A model generated the notes under the pieces. The model did not search any database and was not told the origin of the DNA. It saw only the letters and a list, made by a program, of their open reading frames with translations. Of a DNA stretch of 64,000 nucleotides, positions 17,330-26,520 are shown one piece after another. Origin of the DNA: Bacterioplanoides sp965219715 (GTDB lineage Bacteria > Pseudomonadota > Gammaproteobacteria > Pseudomonadales > Oceanobacteraceae); NCBI RefSeq assembly GCF_965219715.1, contig NZ_OZ244785.1:2790001-2854000 (forward strand), in the 5' to 3' direction. Position numbers and translations under genes: made by a program. Positions within the stretch are counted from its first letter, which is position 1, and each line of letters opens with the position of its first letter.

Positions 17330-20300
17330 TTGTCGCAGTCACAAGCCGTACACGACTTGCTCACCCACCTCCGCCAGAACTGGTGGATGCCCGCACTGAT
17401 GGTTGTGGCGCTGATTCCCGTCGTTCAGTTTGACTCGCTGTTATTCCACACTCTGGTTGAGCTGTTTGCCTCCGGCATTGCGCTGGTGTGTTTTATCGTT
17501 GCCTGGAACACCCACTCTCTCGCGCATAATCAATACCTACTGATTCTCGGCTGTGGTTATTACAGCGTTGGCATGCTGGACCTGATGCATGCCCTGACCT
17601 TTGGCGGTATGCCGTTCTTCCCGAGTATCGATAATAACGTGACGATCCAGTTCTGGATTGTTTCGCGCTTCACCGAAGCTCTGATGCTGTTATTGGCACC
17701 GCTGTCGCTGTATCGCCAATATCGTCCTAAGGTCATTCTGGCGGTATCGCTGCTGGTATTGCTGATTGCGACCTCTCTGGTGGTCTTTGATCTGCTGCCT
17801 GTGATGTTTAACGCCGGTGAAGGCCTGACCCAGACCAAAGTTATCAGTGAGTATCTGATTATTCTGATTCTGCTGCTGGCGGCAGCGGTATTGCACCACC
17901 ACCGTCACCAGCTGGATTCCCGGGTACTGCTGCTCACTTATGTCTCGATTGCAATGACAGTCGCCGCCGAACTCGCATTTACCCTGTATGCCGACCTGCA
18001 CAGCCTGAGCCTGGTCGTTGGACACTTTTTTAAGCTGTCGTCGTTCTGGGCTATTTATATCGCCCTGATTGAATCCAGCCTGCGTGAGCCATTCCGCAAC
18101 CTGGCACGTGACGCCAATACCTACGATGCCATTCCAGACGAAACCATTCTGGTGGATAACAAAGCCATCATCCGTCAGGTGAATCAGGCAGTGCGCAAAC
18201 AGTCCGGGCTCAGCTCAGCACAAATGGTGGGCCGTCATTGCCACGAGCTGCAGCACGACAGTCGCGTCAATCAGCAGGAATGCATGATTTGCCAATCGAT
18301 ATTCTCGTCGGAGCCATTGCAGGATTATCAGTACTTCGATGAGCGTCATCAACAGTGGTATGAAATCAGTCTGTCGAATATTCGTCATGGCGCCTCAACC
18401 GCAGGCATGGTGCACGTGCGTCGTAATATTTCAGCGACGAAGCAAGCTGAAAAACGTTCGATGACGCTGAATCGTCTCTACAGCGTTCTGACCCAGGCCA
18501 ACAAGGTAATTGCTCAGGCGGATTCAGTGGAGAAAGTGTTCTCTGATATCTGTTTTATTGCCCAGCGTTACGGTGGTTTCAGCATGGCCTGGATCGGCCT
18601 GATTGAAGGCCAGGTGATCCGTCCAAAAGCCTCTGCAGGTGACGACAAAGGGTATCTTGGCCGGGTTGAAATGCGCATCGATGATTCACCGCTGGCCCAT
18701 GGACCGGTCGGTACCTCAGCGCGGGAAAACCGCGTAACCTGCGTCAACAACACCATTACCGACCCAAGCTTTATTCCCTGGCGCCAGGCAGCCAAAGAAC
18801 GTGGTTACCGCTCACTGGCCTCGGTGCCGCTGCATAACAACGGCAGCGTGATTGGTATTTGTGCGTTCTATTCCTCTCAGTCCGATACTTTTGATCCTGA
18901 AATGCTGGCGTTGCTGGCCACCCTGGGAGCAGACATCAGTCTGGCATTAGAGCGCCTGAAACAGAAAGCCAAACAGGCCGAAACCCAGCATAAACTCAGT
19001 CAGCTATCGATGGCGGTTGAGCAAAGTGACAATGCCATTGTTATCACAGATATCGAATTTCATGCGGAATATGTGAATCGTTCTTTTGTCGAAATGACCG
19101 GCTTTGAGCTGGTTGAAATGCAACACGACAGCCCGATGATTCTATACAGCAACACCAAAGACAAAGAACCGATTCACGAGCTGGTACGGGTGATTCGCTC
19201 CGGCCGCCAGTGGGATGGTGAACTGCAGATCACCCGCAAAGATGGCAGTGTGTTCTGGGCCTCACAATCGATTTCCCCGCTGATGGACGATACCGGTGAG
19301 ATCGTGAATTACGTGTCGACGTTCGAAGATATCACCAGTCTGCATCATGCCCAGCAGACCATCGAAAAACTGGCGTTCTTCGATCCGCTCACCAATTTGC
19401 CGAATCGCAGATTACTCGCCGACCGCCTCAATCAGGCCATCGAAAGCTGTAAACGCCGGACCGACAGCATGGTGGCCATCCTGATGTTCGATCTGGACAA
19501 CTTTAAGACGGTGAACGATTCACTAGGTCACAACCTGGGCGACGAGTTGTTGCAGCAGGTCGCGGATTTATTCAGCCAGCAGGTGCGCAAAGAAGATACG
19601 GTTGCACGCCTTGGTGGCGATGAATTCACCATCATTCTCAATAATATGAAAGGTATTGAGAAAATCGCAGAGATCGCCGCGTCTATTATTCAGCTGCTGA
19701 AAAAGCCACTCGATGTCTCCGGCCACCAGGTCGTGATTGGTACCAGCATTGGTATTTCGGTATACCCGGGAGATACCCACAATCCGGACGAACTGATCCG
19801 TAACGCCGATATCGCCATGTATCACGCCAAGAGCGAAGGCAAAAATAACTTCCAGTTTTTTACTGCCAATATGAACGAAAAAGCGCAGTTACGACTGGAG
19901 ATGGAAAACAAGCTGCGCCAGGCAATCGAGGCCCAACACTTCCAGCTGTACTACCAGCCACAGATCGATTTAACCAGCGGACTGATCAGTGGTGTTGAGG
20001 CGTTAATCCGCTGGAACGACCCTGAGCGTGGCATGATCTCGCCGGTCGAGTTTATTCCTCTGGCAGAAGACACCGGCATGATCGGCCCGATTGGTGATTG
20101 GGTGATTGAAACTGCCTGCCGTGAGTTAAAAGAACTGCAGGACAAGGGTTTTCCAAAGGTAAAAGTGGCAGTGAATGTCTCCGCCTATCAATTCCATCAT
20201 GGCCAACATCTGGCTGAGGTGATTGACCAGGCATTAGCAGACAGCGGCCTGCCGGCTGATTGTCTGTCGCTGGAGGTGACCGAAAGCCTGCTGATTGATG

Positions 20301-20689
20301 GCATTCGTGAAGCCAGCCAGCTGCTGGAAGAGCTGCGCAAACGCCAGATCACCATTGCCATTGATGACTTCGGTACCGGCTATTCATCACTGAGTTATCT
20401 GAAGCAGTTACCCATCGACATTCTCAAGATCGATCAGTCGTTTATCCGGGATTTATTGGTTGATGCCAGCGATGAGGCCATCGTAAACGCCATTATTGCC
20501 ATGGCGCATAAGCTGGATATCAAAGTGTTAGCAGAAGGTGTAGAAACCACCGAACATCAGAATATTCTGGTGCAGCAAGATTGCGATTTTGCCCAGGGAT
20601 ACCTGTATTGCCGCCCAGTACCTAAAGATGAATTACTGGCGACCTGGCAGTCACAGCCAACGCCTTCGGGCAGCGGCCAAGGTCATTAA
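17330..20689 (+). CDS. membrane sensor with MASE3, PAS, GAF, PAS, GGDEF and EAL domains
   Basis: 1119 aa from the TTG at 17330, chosen for the AGGAAG site six bases upstream; another TTG at 17261 lacks this. Order: MASE3 membrane sensor (~1-250, FHTLVELFASGIALVCFIVA), PAS (~260-375), GAF (~385-550), PAS (~560-685), GGDEF (~690-855), EAL (~870-1110). The diguanylate cyclase motif GGDEF is intact at ~762, with an inhibitory I-site RKED five residues before it. The EAL domain keeps EALIRW and DDFGTGYSSL. Both c-di-GMP synthesis and breakdown are possible. It follows the LPS genes but probably has its own expression. Confidence 0.93.
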   Translation: MSQSQAVHDLLTHLRQNWWMPALMVVALIPVVQFDSLLFHTLVELFASGIALVCFIVAWNTHSLAHNQYLLILGCGYYSVGMLDLMHALTFGGMPFFPSIDNNVTIQFWIVSRFTEALMLLLAPLSLYRQYRPKVILAVSLLVLLIATSLVVFDLLPVMFNAGEGLTQTKVISEYLIILILLLAAAVLHHHRHQLDSRVLLLTYVSIAMTVAAELAFTLYADLHSLSLVVGHFFKLSSFWAIYIALIESSLREPFRNLARDANTYDAIPDETILVDNKAIIRQVNQAVRKQSGLSSAQMVGRHCHELQHDSRVNQQECMICQSIFSSEPLQDYQYFDERHQQWYEISLSNIRHGASTAGMVHVRRNISATKQAEKRSMTLNRLYSVLTQANKVIAQADSVEKVFSDICFIAQRYGGFSMAWIGLIEGQVIRPKASAGDDKGYLGRVEMRIDDSPLAHGPVGTSARENRVTCVNNTITDPSFIPWRQAAKERGYRSLASVPLHNNGSVIGICAFYSSQSDTFDPEMLALLATLGADISLALERLKQKAKQAETQHKLSQLSMAVEQSDNAIVITDIEFHAEYVNRSFVEMTGFELVEMQHDSPMILYSNTKDKEPIHELVRVIRSGRQWDGELQITRKDGSVFWASQSISPLMDDTGEIVNYVSTFEDITSLHHAQQTIEKLAFFDPLTNLPNRRLLADRLNQAIESCKRRTDSMVAILMFDLDNFKTVNDSLGHNLGDELLQQVADLFSQQVRKEDTVARLGGDEFTIILNNMKGIEKIAEIAASIIQLLKKPLDVSGHQVVIGTSIGISVYPGDTHNPDELIRNADIAMYHAKSEGKNNFQFFTANMNEKAQLRLEMENKLRQAIEAQHFQLYYQPQIDLTSGLISGVEALIRWNDPERGMISPVEFIPLAEDTGMIGPIGDWVIETACRELKELQDKGFPKVKVAVNVSAYQFHHGQHLAEVIDQALADSGLPADCLSLEVTESLLIDGIREASQLLEELRKRQITIAIDDFGTGYSSLSYLKQLPIDILKIDQSFIRDLLVDASDEAIVNAIIAMAHKLDIKVLAEGVETTEHQNILVQQDCDFAQGYLYCRPVPKDELLATWQSQPTPSGSGQGH

Positions 20690-20746
20690 AAAGATCAGCC
20701 AAAAGACCTGTGAATAAGCTCAGTAAGTACAGCTAAAAACAGACAT

Positions 20747-20774
20747 AAAAAATGCCGCAATTGCGGCATTTTTT
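20747..20774. terminator. bidirectional terminator between GGDEF-EAL gene and rpoH
   Basis: A perfect palindrome, AAAAAATGCCGCAA followed by its complement TTGCGGCATTTTTT, serves the two convergent genes on both strands. Confidence 0.9.
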
Positions 20775-20792
20775 GTCTCGATGAGAAGCCGA

Positions 20793-21665
20793 TTACGCGA
20801 GAACCAGATCGGTGCCCATGGCGTTCTTCAGTTTCTTCATAGCGTTTTTCTCAAGCTGACGAATACGTTCCGCCGATACCTGATACACAGCTGCCAGATC
20901 ATGCAGAGTGGCTTTTTCTTCCGCCAACCAGCGTTGTTGCAGAATATTGCGGCTACGCTCGTCTAACTCAGACATGGCATTGGCTAAGCGGCCATGAGCG
21001 TCTTGCTCATAGTTGTCGTTTTCAACCACAGTGGCCGGGTCGGCGCTGTGATCTTCTAAATAATATACCGGTGCCTGCGGCGCGGCTTCGTCGTTATCGT
21101 CATCCACACCACCATCAAACGCGGCATCGTGAGCATTCAGACGACCTTCCATCTCAAATACAGTTTTTGTCTCAACGCCTAAATCTTCAGCGATGGACTT
21201 AGCTTCGTCCTGGCTTAACCAACCCAGACGTTGCTTCTTCGAGCGCAGATTAAAGAACAGCTTACGCTGAGCTTTGGTGGTGGCGACTTTTACGATACGC
21301 CAGTTGCGCAGAATAAATTCATGCATCTCCGCTTTGATCCAGTGCACTGCAAACGACACCAGACGCACACCCACTTCCGGGTTAAAGCGTTTAACGGCCT
21401 TCATCAGGCCAACGTTACCTTCCTGAATCAGGTCGCCCTGGTTCAGACCGTAACCGGAATAGCTGCGAGCGATATGCACCACAAAGCGCATATGCGACAT
21501 AACCAATTGACGGGCTGCTTCCAGATCACCTTCGTAATGAAGACGTTCTGCTAACGCTTTTTCTTCGTCAACAGACAGTACCGGAATCGCATTAACCGTC
21601 GTGATGTAAGCCTCCAGGTTGGCACCTGGTGACAAAGCATTAACGGCTAATAAACCTTGGTTCAT
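20793..21665 (-). CDS. rpoH: RNA polymerase heat-shock sigma factor sigma-32
   Basis: 290 aa from the ATG at 21665, which has CAGGAGTG upstream; the in-frame start at 21692 only adds residues before the conserved N-terminus. Region 2 is complete (GDLIQEGNVGLMKAVKRFNP), the RpoH box is AQRKLFFNLRSKK, and region 4.2 ends with VYQVSAERIRQLEKNAMKKL. It directs polymerase to heat-shock promoters. It lies downstream of ftsYEX, the classical gammaproteobacterial order, separated by about 170 bases that should hold its own promoters. Confidence 0.98.
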   Translation of the reverse strand: MNQGLLAVNALSPGANLEAYITTVNAIPVLSVDEEKALAERLHYEGDLEAARQLVMSHMRFVVHIARSYSGYGLNQGDLIQEGNVGLMKAVKRFNPEVGVRLVSFAVHWIKAEMHEFILRNWRIVKVATTKAQRKLFFNLRSKKQRLGWLSQDEAKSIAEDLGVETKTVFEMEGRLNAHDAAFDGGVDDDNDEAAPQAPVYYLEDHSADPATVVENDNYEQDAHGRLANAMSELDERSRNILQQRWLAEEKATLHDLAAVYQVSAERIRQLEKNAMKKLKNAMGTDLVLA

Positions 21666-21834
21666 CAAACACTCCTGAAGCTTGAGCTTCAATTATCTCG
21701 CCCCACAATAGGGCTTTAACGGAAAAAGAGTTTAGCATCGGATTTCTCAGACAACCAATCCCTCTTTGCAGTTCCTTACTGGAACAATCTATTTTAATTT
21801 TAGCCAATTACGACTTTTACGACACCCAATGGCG

Positions 21835-22815
21835 TCAAGGTTCGATTTGATCAAGATGACGAGACACCGACCACCAGGCACCAAGCCAGCCGAGAAGCAT
21901 GGCAGACAACAACAAAGCCATAGCAGCAGCAGCCGATAAAGGTTTCAGCTCAAAGCCAGAACCATAGAGACGCGCCAGTTCATCAACCGGGCCAGATAAC
22001 AGGAACCAGCAGGTCGCCAGCAGCACCCAGGCTAACAAACCGCCTACCAGGCCATACCAAAGACCGGTATATAAGAAGGGACGACGAACATAGGCATTGG
22101 TTCCGCCCACCAGCTTGGTAACGCGAATTTCATCGACTCGCGCGGCAATCGCCAGGCGAATGGTGTTACCAACCACCAGCAAGATTGCCAGCGCCAGTAA
22201 AATACCTAACACCCAGATCAGTCGCTCACCCAGAGCAAGCATCGCCAATAGCCGTTCCACCCAGGCCATATCCAACTGAACAGAATCCACAATCTGGTAA
22301 GCACTCAACTGCTCAACCAGTTGATTAACGTCTGCAGCAGAAATCCCCAGCGGCGGCTCAACCAGAATCACCGCAGGCAACGGGTTTTCCGGCAGGAAGT
22401 CGAGGGCTTGTTGCAGGCCGCTGTTCTGGCGGAAGTCTTCCAATGCGGTATCAGCATCAATGTATTCAGTGGAACTGACATTGCCCAAGGCACTGATACG
22501 TTCACTGAGTTGATTACCCGCAGCAGCGGATGTTTGCGGCTCAAGGTAGAGAGTGATACGCCCGGATGCCTGAAAGCGACCGCTGAGCTGCTCCATATTA
22601 TCCAGCGTCATCCACAGTGCACCGGGTAACGTCAGGGCTATCGCAACCACCAGCCAGGTTAATAATGCAGCAGCCGGATTTGCCAGTAGCTTCACCAGAG
22701 TTTCCACCGCAGTCAGCTGATGATGAGCAAACCAGGCAGAAAACCGTGCAGCCACACCAATCTTGTGACCCGAAGCGCCCTGGCTATTGGCTTTGGATGT
22801 TTTAGACGGCGCCAT
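21835..22815 (-). CDS. ftsX: cell-division ABC transporter permease-like protein
   Basis: 326 aa. An N-terminal cytosolic stretch precedes four membrane segments (~52-72, ~200-225, ~250-272, ~297-318) and a periplasmic loop between the first and second. The FtsX C-terminal block (RLAIAARVDEIRVTKLVGGT) is clear. With FtsE it controls periplasmic murein hydrolase activation at the septum. The start overlaps the ftsE stop by 14 bases. Confidence 0.97.
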   Translation of the reverse strand: MAPSKTSKANSQGASGHKIGVAARFSAWFAHHQLTAVETLVKLLANPAAALLTWLVVAIALTLPGALWMTLDNMEQLSGRFQASGRITLYLEPQTSAAAGNQLSERISALGNVSSTEYIDADTALEDFRQNSGLQQALDFLPENPLPAVILVEPPLGISAADVNQLVEQLSAYQIVDSVQLDMAWVERLLAMLALGERLIWVLGILLALAILLVVGNTIRLAIAARVDEIRVTKLVGGTNAYVRRPFLYTGLWYGLVGGLLAWVLLATCWFLLSGPVDELARLYGSGFELKPLSAAAAMALLLSAMLLGWLGAWWSVSRHLDQIEP

Positions 22816-23518
22816 ATGTCGCCTCCTTTAACTGCCCTTGTACCATTTTGCCCTGATCCAGAATCAACCGGCGATGACCCATACGTTCAATTAACGCGAT
22901 ATCGTGGGTAGCAATTAAGACGGTGACCCCAACTTGCTGGAAGCGAGTGAACAGGTTCATGATTTCTTCAGACAGTTCCGGATCGAGGTTACCGGTTGGC
23001 TCATCCGCCAGCAGCAGTGGTGGTTTATTCACCACGGCACGGGCAATACCAACGCGCTGCTGTTCACCGCCGGACAGTTCGATTGGATTACGTTTTTCCA
23101 TGCCCAACAGGCCAACGGAATCGAGCGCCGCACGCACCCGACGTCCAGCTTCGGCCGGGGTATAGCCGGCAATCTGCAATGGCAGAGCAACGTTATCAAA
23201 TACGCTGCGATCGAATAATAACTGGTGGTTCTGGAACACCACACCGACCTTGCGGCGATGGTAAGGAACCTGAGACTGACGCAACCGCGCCAGGTTCTGA
23301 CCGTCAATGATGACCTGGCCACGGCTTGGCCGTTCCATCAGCATCATCAACTTTAATAAGGTACTTTTACCGGCACCACTGTGGCCGGTCAGGAAGGCGA
23401 ACTCTCCTCGCTTTAGTTCAAAATTCACACCACTCAACGCTTCGTTACCACCACCAGTGCCGGCGGAGTAACGCTTGCTGACGCGATCAAAACGAACCAT
23501 CACATCGGAATCTGCCAT
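22802..23518 (-). CDS. ftsE: cell-division ABC transporter ATP-binding protein
   Basis: 238 aa from the ATG at 23518, preceded by GAGGTGAGG; an in-frame GTG two codons upstream is part of that ribosome site. Walker A is GHSGAGKST, the signature is LSGGEQQRVGIARA, and Walker B is LLADEPTG. It is the ATPase partner of FtsX in septal peptidoglycan hydrolase control and lies 47 bases after ftsY. Confidence 0.97.
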   Translation of the reverse strand: MADSDVMVRFDRVSKRYSAGTGGGNEALSGVNFELKRGEFAFLTGHSGAGKSTLLKLMMLMERPSRGQVIIDGQNLARLRQSQVPYHRRKVGVVFQNHQLLFDRSVFDNVALPLQIAGYTPAEAGRRVRAALDSVGLLGMEKRNPIELSGGEQQRVGIARAVVNKPPLLLADEPTGNLDPELSEEIMNLFTRFQQVGVTVLIATHDIALIERMGHRRLILDQGKMVQGQLKEATYGAV

Positions 23519-23565
23519 CCTCACCTCATATTATTGTTTTCAGGTGTCTTTCTGAGTAACCGTGC

Positions 23566-24879
23566 TCAATCGTCTTGTTTGAACAGAGCACGGGTAAATT
23601 CATCGGCGTTAAACGGACGCAGGTCGTCGATGCCTTCACCAACACCAATAAAACGTACCGGAATCTCAAACTGTTTGGCTAAAGCGAAGATGATGCCACC
23701 TTTCGCGGTACCGTCCAGCTTGGTTAATGTCAGACCGGTAACACCCACAGACTGCAGGAACTGCTTACACTGGTTAATGGCGTTCTGACCGGTACCGGCA
23801 TCCAATACCAACATCACTTCGTGTGGCGCAGTATCGTCGAGTTTTTTCATCACCCGAACAACCTTCTCCAGCTCCTGCATCAGGTTATCTTTGTTATGCA
23901 GACGACCCGCGGTGTCGGCAATCAGGATATCCACATTACGGGATTTCGCCGCTTCAACCGCATCAAAAATGACCGACGCAGAGTCGGCACCCGTATGCTG
24001 AGCCACAACCGGAACGTCGTTACGCTCGCCCCAGACCTGCAACTGCTCAACCGCAGCGGCACGGAAGGTATCACCCGCTGCCAGCATCACACTCTTACCG
24101 CGATTCTGGAACTGCTTGGCCAGCTTACCAATGGTGGTGGTTTTACCCACACCATTAATACCCACCATCAGGATCACATAAGGGGATTTTTCACCGTCGA
24201 CCACCAATGGCTGCTGGGCAACATCCAGCATGGCGCGCAGTTCTTCGATTAGCGCTTCAAACAGTGCATCGGAATCGTTCAGTTCTTTACGGGAAATACG
24301 GCCAGTTAAGCGCTCCATGATTTCCTGGGTCGCTTCCATACCAACGTCAGCCATAATCAGCTGAGTTTCCAGATCTTCCAGCAGGTCATCATCGATTTCT
24401 TTTTTACCAACCAACAGGTCTGCCAGGCCATCGGCTAAACCACTGCGGGTTTTGCTCAGACCATCACGGATACGGCCAAAGAAACCTTTTTTCTTCTCTT
24501 CTTTTGGTGATTCCTGCTCACCCGCTTCTTCGAAGTAGCTCAGTTCTTCACTGCTTTCTGGTGCCGCAGTTTCTGTTACAGCTGGCTCTTCGACAATCGG
24601 TTCAACTGCCTGAGGTTCAGGCTGTTGCTCCACTTCTGGCTCAGCTTGTGGTTCCGGTTGTGCCTGATGCTCTGGCTGTGTTTGCTGATCTGGCTGTTGC
24701 AGTGCCTGCTCTTCGGCCACCACTTCTTCAACAGCTTGTACTGCAGTTTCCACGTCGCTGGCATGATCAGCGGCTGCTGTTTCTGCTACTTCGGTTTGTT
24801 CTTGTGTTTCTAACACCTGCTCAACTGCAGGTTTTTGCTCTTCTGGCGCTTTCTTTTTGCGCTTAAAAAAATCAAACAT
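23566..24879 (-). CDS. ftsY: signal recognition particle receptor
   Basis: 437 aa. Residues ~10-140 form a long acidic A domain built of Gln/Glu/Pro/Ala-rich runs (for example QQPDQQTQPEHQAQPEPQAE). The N domain begins near 140 (GFFGRIRDGLSKTRSGLADG) and the G domain holds GINGVGKTTTIGKLA, the DTAGR loop and TKLDGTAKGG. It is the SRP-dependent docking GTPase at the inner membrane. The A domain is the usual variable part that helps bind lipid and translocon. First gene of ftsYEX. Confidence 0.98.
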   Translation of the reverse strand: MFDFFKRKKKAPEEQKPAVEQVLETQEQTEVAETAAADHASDVETAVQAVEEVVAEEQALQQPDQQTQPEHQAQPEPQAEPEVEQQPEPQAVEPIVEEPAVTETAAPESSEELSYFEEAGEQESPKEEKKKGFFGRIRDGLSKTRSGLADGLADLLVGKKEIDDDLLEDLETQLIMADVGMEATQEIMERLTGRISRKELNDSDALFEALIEELRAMLDVAQQPLVVDGEKSPYVILMVGINGVGKTTTIGKLAKQFQNRGKSVMLAAGDTFRAAAVEQLQVWGERNDVPVVAQHTGADSASVIFDAVEAAKSRNVDILIADTAGRLHNKDNLMQELEKVVRVMKKLDDTAPHEVMLVLDAGTGQNAINQCKQFLQSVGVTGLTLTKLDGTAKGGIIFALAKQFEIPVRFIGVGEGIDDLRPFNADEFTRALFKQDD

Positions 24880-24987
24880 CGGTTGCTCGCACTCATCAGA
24901 TGTTATCCGGCCAGCGCAACTGCTAACCGTGAATAATCAAAGTCCGCTATCCTACCACTAAACCCTACTGCGAATAAGGATGCGGAC

Positions 24988-25731
24988 GTGAGATTCAGCC
25001 GCCGAACTCTGAATATCATTATCTTTTGCTGTCTTGGCATCATCAGCTGGATTCATCTGGGCAAAACCGATCCGGAACTAGAGCCGTTAGAGCCGCTAAA
25101 GCTGGCAACATTATCGGAGGCGAACTGGCAGAACTGGTTATCGCAGGAAGGTATTCCGGGTTATTGGCAGCAAGTCAGTGCCGATCATGGAAACGTACGG
25201 ATTCTGCTGGCCGACCAACAAATTGACTGGCCTTTACCAGCGCAGGAGTGGTCGGATGAATTACAGCAACACATAACAACCGCTGGAAACCCAAAACCCG
25301 ACACCATTGCGATTCTGATTCAGGGTCCCTGGGCAGAGATCGAAATGCAGGCCATTGCGGCTTATCTGATTAAACAATTACAGCTGCAAAAGCCTGGATC
25401 TGATCCTGAACGCCTGCCAACGCTTGGTCATTGTGAACAAACCTATGTCGCCGGTTCGCGCTGGTTCCGTAATCAATGGTCGGCAGCGGAAGTCCAGCTG
25501 AATAAAGCTCTGCCCCTGCGCCAACAGTGGCAGGAATTCCGCACACAACAAACCCGGGCTATGCGCCAGCATTGGCTGTCGAATAGCGGTCAGCTCGACA
25601 TTCAAAGCGACATTGCCTACCATCGCCCACCCGCTCACTATTACCAGACGCTTTACCAGCAACTGGGTGATAGTCAGAAAACCGCGGCGCAGGAATACCT
25701 CGACTGCAAACAACAAATTGCGGCTCAGTAG
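24988..25731 (+). CDS. membrane-anchored protein of unknown function between ftsY and rsmD
   Basis: 247 aa from a GTG with AAGGA seven bases upstream. One N-terminal hydrophobic segment (~8-24, LNIIIFCCLGIISWIHLG) predicts an inner-membrane anchor or uncleaved signal. The remainder is Trp- and Gln-rich with no motif I recognise. In many relatives this slot holds M16 peptidase-like genes, and WQNWLSQEGIPGYWQQVSAD faintly resembles the start of such proteins. There is no HxxEH zinc motif, so it would be at most a degenerate relative. Confidence 0.65.
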   Translation: MRFSRRTLNIIIFCCLGIISWIHLGKTDPELEPLEPLKLATLSEANWQNWLSQEGIPGYWQQVSADHGNVRILLADQQIDWPLPAQEWSDELQQHITTAGNPKPDTIAILIQGPWAEIEMQAIAAYLIKQLQLQKPGSDPERLPTLGHCEQTYVAGSRWFRNQWSAAEVQLNKALPLRQQWQEFRTQQTRAMRQHWLSNSGQLDIQSDIAYHRPPAHYYQTLYQQLGDSQKTAAQEYLDCKQQIAAQ

Positions 25732-25780
25732 ATCAGCCTCCAGCCCGATTTAAGTAACAGCAAAGCAACAGGAAAATAAC

Positions 25781-26341
25781 GTGAGTAAATCCACTCCCAC
25801 CCAACAGCTTCGGATTATTGGCGGCCAGTGGCGTTCTCGACGGTTACGTTTTCCGTCGATTGATGGCTTGCGTCCAACCATGGACCGGGTGCGGGAGACG
25901 GTATTTAACTGGCTGCAGTTCGATGTCGAAAACGCCCGCGTACTGGATGCGTTTGCTGGCAGTGGTGCGTTAGGGTTTGAAGCTTTGTCTCGTGGCGCTA
26001 AAGAAGTGATCTTTCTTGAGAAAAATGCCAAAGCCGCGTTGCAGTTAAAAGATAACCTGCAAACGCTGGAAGCAAAAAATGCTCAGGTTTGGGCAGGAGA
26101 TGCTTTGGCATGGCTGGATCAGAATCCGGAACCTTATGATCTGGTATTTCTCGACCCACCCTTTAATAAAGATCTGTTGCAACCCGCCATTGAAAAACTG
26201 CGGTTATTGCCCGGAGCTCTGGTGTATATCGAACACGAAGCGAAATTAAAACCTGACTTCCCGGAAAACTGGAACGAGAGAAAAAGCAAAAACACCAAAG
26301 AATTTTGCTTTCGATTATTTGAAGTGACTGAACAAAGCTGA
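25781..26341 (+). CDS. rsmD: 16S rRNA (guanine(966)-N2)-methyltransferase
   Basis: 186 aa, the family length, starting with a GTG preceded by ACAGGAAAA. The SAM-binding motif is VLDAFAGSGALGFEALSRGA and the catalytic loop LVFLDPPFNKD matches the N2-guanine methylase DPPF pattern. RIIGGQWRSRRLRF at the start is typical. It methylates G966 of 16S rRNA in the assembled small subunit. The position divergent from ftsY is classical. Confidence 0.95.
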   Translation: MSKSTPTQQLRIIGGQWRSRRLRFPSIDGLRPTMDRVRETVFNWLQFDVENARVLDAFAGSGALGFEALSRGAKEVIFLEKNAKAALQLKDNLQTLEAKNAQVWAGDALAWLDQNPEPYDLVFLDPPFNKDLLQPAIEKLRLLPGALVYIEHEAKLKPDFPENWNERKSKNTKEFCFRLFEVTEQS

Positions 26342-26364
26342 ATTGACCATCATTGTCAGTCACA

Positions 26365-26389
26365 ATCTGCTGCAGCAATTGCAGCAGAT
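26365..26389. other. perfect hairpin downstream of rsmD
   Basis: ATCTGCTGCA (26365-26374) and TGCAGCAGAT (26380-26389) form a 10-bp perfect stem with a 5-base loop. It is followed by AAAACTTTT rather than a T-run, so it is at best a weak terminator for rsmD. Confidence 0.45.
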
Positions 26390-26520
26390 AAAAACTTTTG
26401 TTGAAATGCGCGCCTGCAATACTCACCACGCTTAAACCTGACACAAAAGGCGCTATCGCCTGATTCTCAGTCCAGCACTTTGCATTACTAAAATTACCCG
26501 GTCCTCAGGAGAGAACGTCC

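Noticed and set aside
24580..24830. Direct repeats in the ftsY 5' region as a repeat array
   Set aside because: The repetition comes from Gln/Glu/Pro codons of the acidic FtsY A domain and is coding.
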